From Ponticaulis sp. (GTDB lineage Bacteria; Pseudomonadota; Alphaproteobacteria; Caulobacterales; Hyphomonadaceae), in contig PBNO01000002.1 in NCBI GenBank assembly GCA_002723155.1, forward strand, positions 403,774 through 439,025: a stretch of DNA of 35,252 nt, written 5' to 3'. The notes under the pieces were generated by a model that saw nothing but the letters and a program-made list of their open reading frames with translations, was not told the origin of the DNA and did no database searches. Position 1 is the first letter of the stretch. Each line of letters starts with the position of its first letter. A program made the translations under genes and the position numbers. Shown piece after piece: positions 32,789 to 35,252 of the stretch.

Positions 32789-34717
32789 ATGCTTGAAGTT
32801 ACGCTGCCAGATGGCGCGAAAAAAGAATTCGAAGACGGCGCATCCCCAATGGATGTGGCTGAGTCCATTTCCAAATCCCTTGCTAAAAAGGCGCTTGCTG
32901 CCAAGGTGAATGGCGAGCTGTGGGATTTGAAGCGCCCTCTGCCGGGCAATGCGGAAGTGGCAATCGTCACAGACCGTGATCCTGAAGCACTGGAGCTGGT
33001 GCGCCACGATGCGGCACACGTTCTGGCACAAGCCGTTCAGGAGCTTTATCCCGGCACTCAGGTCACCATCGGCCCGGTGATCGAAGACGGCTTCTATTAC
33101 GACTTTGCGCGCGACGAACCGTTCTCGACGGATGATTTTGAAAAGATCGAAGCCAAAATGGCAGAGATCGTTGATCGTAACCTGCCGATCGAACGTGAAG
33201 TCTGGCAGAAAGAAGACGCGATCAAGCACTTCAACGAGATCGGCGAGAAATACAAAGCGCAGATCATCGACGACATCATTCCACCGGGCGAAGAGATCAC
33301 GCTCTACGGACATGCTGATCAGTGGTCTGACCTTTGCCGTGGCCCGCACCTGCCTTCCACGGGCAAACTGCCAAAAGCCTTCAAGCTGATGAAGCTTGCT
33401 GGTGCTTACTGGCGCGGCGACAGCAATAACGAGATGCTTCAGCGCGTTTACGGCACGGCGTGGACAAACGAGAAAGAGCTGAAAGCCTATCTCACACGCC
33501 TTGAAGAAGCGGAAAAACGTGACCACCGAAAACTCGGCCGCGAACTCGATCTCTTCCACATGCAGGAAGAAGGTCGCGGCATGGTCTTCTGGCACAAGAA
33601 AGGCCTGACGCTATGGCATGAGGTCGAGAACTATGTCCGCCGTCGCCTTGACGCAGCAGATTATGAAGAAGTGCGCACACCGCAGGTTCTGGATCGTAAG
33701 TTCTGGGAACAGTCGGGCCACTGGGACAAATACCGCGAGAACATGTTCGTTGCGGAAACAGCCGAAGAAGAAGTGCTGTCTCTGAAGCCGATGAACTGCC
33801 CGGGCCACGTACAGATCTTCAAACAGGGCCAGAAATCCTATCGCGACCTGCCGCTTCGTATGGCTGAGTTCGGCGCATGTCACCGCTATGAGCCATCAGG
33901 TGCGCTGCACGGCCTGATGCGCGTTCGCGCTTTCACTCAGGATGACGCGCACATTTTCTGCCGCGAAGACCAGATTGAAGACGAGACAGCGAAATTCATC
34001 ACGCTGGCCAAGTCCATTCACTCCGACTTCGGTCTCGAAACGCACCACATCAATCTGGCGACACGTCCTGAGACACGCGCCGGGTCTGACGAGTTCTGGG
34101 ATAAGGCTGAAACACAAATGCTGAACGCTGCGCGTAAAGCAGGTGTTGAACCGGTGATCGCAGAAGGTGACGGCGCGTTTTATGCACCGAAGCTCGACTT
34201 CATCGTCAAAGACGCAATCGGCCGCGAATGGACATGCGGCACGATCCAGCTGGACTATGTTCTGCCAGATCGTCTGAATGCGGAGTATGTCGGTGAGGAC
34301 GGCGCCAAGCACAAGCCGGTCATGCTGCACCGCGCGATCCTTGGTTCGCTCGAACGCTTCATCGGCATTCTGATCGAGAACTGCGCGGGTGCGTTCCCGA
34401 TGTGGCTCGCGCCGACACATGTGGTTGTTGCAACGATTTCCGAAGAGTCCAACGACTACGCGGAAGAGGTTGCTGAAGAGTTCCGTAAAGCGGGGCTTCG
34501 CGTCGAGACAGACATGCGGAACGAGAAGATCAACTACAAGATCCGCGAGCATTCTCACCAAAAAATCCCTTACATCGCCGTGGTCGGCCGCAAGGAAGCA
34601 GAAGAGCGCAAAGTGGCCCTTCGTCAGTTTGGCACCAAGAACCAGGAAGTTCTGAGCCTTGATGAAGCATTGGTCAGATTGCCTGCTGAAGCGACCCCGC
34701 CCGACCTGCGCGAATAA
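32789..34717 (+). CDS. thrS: Threonine--tRNA ligase
   Basis: The 642-residue product is full length with the domains expected of bacterial ThrRS: a TGS domain ([25 protein letters not shown]), the editing domain with [11 protein letters not shown] and a class II catalytic core with motif 2 ([30 protein letters not shown]). The zinc ligands Cys in MNCPGHV, His in QDDAHIFC and His in [13 protein letters not shown] are visible. The anticodon-binding domain ([17 protein letters not shown]) is at the C-terminus. It charges tRNA-Thr. ATG 32789 is the obvious start, with GAGAG upstream. No T-box or other leader is visible. Confidence 0.97.
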   Translation: MLEVTLPDGAKKEFEDGASPMDVAESISKSLAKKALAAKVNGELWDLKRPLPGNAEVAIVTDRDPEALELVRHDAAHVLAQAVQELYPGTQVTIGPVIEDGFYYDFARDEPFSTDDFEKIEAKMAEIVDRNLPIEREVWQKEDAIKHFNEIGEKYKAQIIDDIIPPGEEITLYGHADQWSDLCRGPHLPSTGKLPKAFKLMKLAGAYWRGDSNNEMLQRVYGTAWTNEKELKAYLTRLEEAEKRDHRKLGRELDLFHMQEEGRGMVFWHKKGLTLWHEVENYVRRRLDAADYEEVRTPQVLDRKFWEQSGHWDKYRENMFVAETAEEEVLSLKPMNCPGHVQIFKQGQKSYRDLPLRMAEFGACHRYEPSGALHGLMRVRAFTQDDAHIFCREDQIEDETAKFITLAKSIHSDFGLETHHINLATRPETRAGSDEFWDKAETQMLNAARKAGVEPVIAEGDGAFYAPKLDFIVKDAIGREWTCGTIQLDYVLPDRLNAEYVGEDGAKHKPVMLHRAILGSLERFIGILIENCAGAFPMWLAPTHVVVATISEESNDYAEEVAEEFRKAGLRVETDMRNEKINYKIREHSHQKIPYIAVVGRKEAEERKVALRQFGTKNQEVLSLDEALVRLPAEATPPDLRE

Positions 34718-34795
34718 AATACATAATAAAACCTGAAATCTGTTGGTCGCGGTGCGCCGCGGCCATACAGTTTCAGAAGTGTAGGGAGTAAAGGC

Positions 34796-35252
34796 ATGCT
34801 GGTAGCTGTCTGGTTCTGGCTATTTGCCTGGGTGATGTGGTGGGTCAACGTGGCGCTCGGCGTGCAAGGCGCCTCCCCGATACTCGCCATTATCGCAATC
34901 CTTTCACTGCCCGTCCTACTCAGAAAACGCCCTGCGTTGTCTCGCGATGTTATCGCCTTTGGCGTTTTCATTATCTGGTGCGTTGCTTCCACGTTCTGGT
35001 CGCCGGGCGCTTCCAGCGGACTATTCGTCTTTGATCCTGAAAATTCCAATTATGCGATCTCTTCGCCGGGGCTTCGTATTGCACTTACAAGCCTGATTTG
35101 CGCCTTTGCTTACTGGGCGCTTCACCTGCTCAGTGACAAACAATTTCAGCATGGCGCGCGCGCTGTGCGTATCGGGCTCGGTATTCAAGTCGTTCTCACG
35201 GCACTTTTGGCGACAACTTTCCAGCTCGTTTTTCAAGTCGCCGGCGAAATGA
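34796..35252 (+). CDS. Polytopic membrane protein, N-terminal part (possible O-antigen ligase family)
   Basis: The window ends inside this gene after about 152 codons. The visible part has at least four hydrophobic helices (VAVWFWLFAWVMWWVNVALG, ILAIIAILSLPVLL, VIAFGVFIIWCVASTFWSPG, and a fourth near 100). The run IIWCVASTFWSPG resembles the 'WS-x-x-P' turn of O-antigen ligase/Wzy-type proteins, which build or attach surface polysaccharide, but this is a tentative match. AGGGAG and AAAGG upstream of ATG 34796 support the start. Confidence 0.5.
   Translation, partial: MLVAVWFWLFAWVMWWVNVALGVQGASPILAIIAILSLPVLLRKRPALSRDVIAFGVFIIWCVASTFWSPGASSGLFVFDPENSNYAISSPGLRIALTSLICAFAYWALHLLSDKQFQHGARAVRIGLGIQVVLTALLATTFQLVFQVAGEM

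Noticed and set aside
34745-34764. GC hairpin after thrS as a terminator
   Set aside because: GGTCGCGG can pair with CCGCGGCC, but no T-run follows. Left unannotated.

Overview
The window is a junction between a mobile, metal-resistance accessory region (about 1-16.3 kb), a second small integrated element (about 16.35-21.45 kb) and ordinary chromosomal backbone (about 21.5-35.25 kb) of an alphaproteobacterium. The backbone (HWE-type histidine kinase, zf-CHCC/Ndufs6-like protein, scaffold-yidD-thrS order) suggests a member of the Hyphomonadaceae or a relative in Caulobacterales. That placement is inferred from gene content, not from a database search.

Region 1 (1-3.8 kb) is the end of a P-type/Trb conjugative transfer operon: trbF (5' end outside the window), trbG, trbI and a DUF2274 protein with overlapping or nearly overlapping codons, followed by a convergent LysR regulator. 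It is probably the tail of an integrative conjugative element (ICE).

Region 2 (3.8-15.9 kb) is a copper and envelope-stress cassette. It holds a truncated MFS transporter, a cupredoxin lipoprotein and a CopZ-like chaperone on the minus strand. On the plus strand are the copper ATPase copA, a CueR/HmrR-type MerR regulator, a DmeF-type cation diffusion facilitator, a glutaredoxin-MauE membrane fusion and a complete HAE-1-type RND efflux system (adaptor, pump, outer-membrane channel). Four copies of a MerR-family promoter-operator (TTGACC followed by a TTCC-N-GGAA dyad) precede copZ, copA, the glutaredoxin fusion and the RND operon. The whole cassette therefore reads as one regulon, probably driven by the encoded regulator, which has C112, C120 and S77, the E. 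coli CueR signature.

Region 3 (16.2-21.5 kb) contains two different, intact tRNA-Arg(CCG) genes on the minus strand. Between them lies a 5-kb element with a P4-type tyrosine integrase, an unknown two-helix membrane protein, four iteron-like 23-bp repeats, a ParB-like DNA-binding protein, a degenerate HNH-fold protein and an AlpA/MerR-like excisionase. Its ends share an anticodon-loop core and a 21-bp direct repeat that also overlaps the integrase start. A second, different set of paired 9-bp repeats lies inverted on either side of the first tRNA. Together these suggest tandem accretion of at least two elements at tRNA-Arg. This is the most novel part of the window.

Region 4 (21.5 kb to the end) is housekeeping: TraB/GumN-like protein, an ABC ATPase, zf-CHCC protein, SLC13 transporter, two small membrane proteins, polA, a PAS-PAS-HWE kinase, a GNAT acetyltransferase, a short-chain dehydrogenase, an Fe-S scaffold, yidD, thrS and the start of a polytopic protein that may be an O-antigen ligase.
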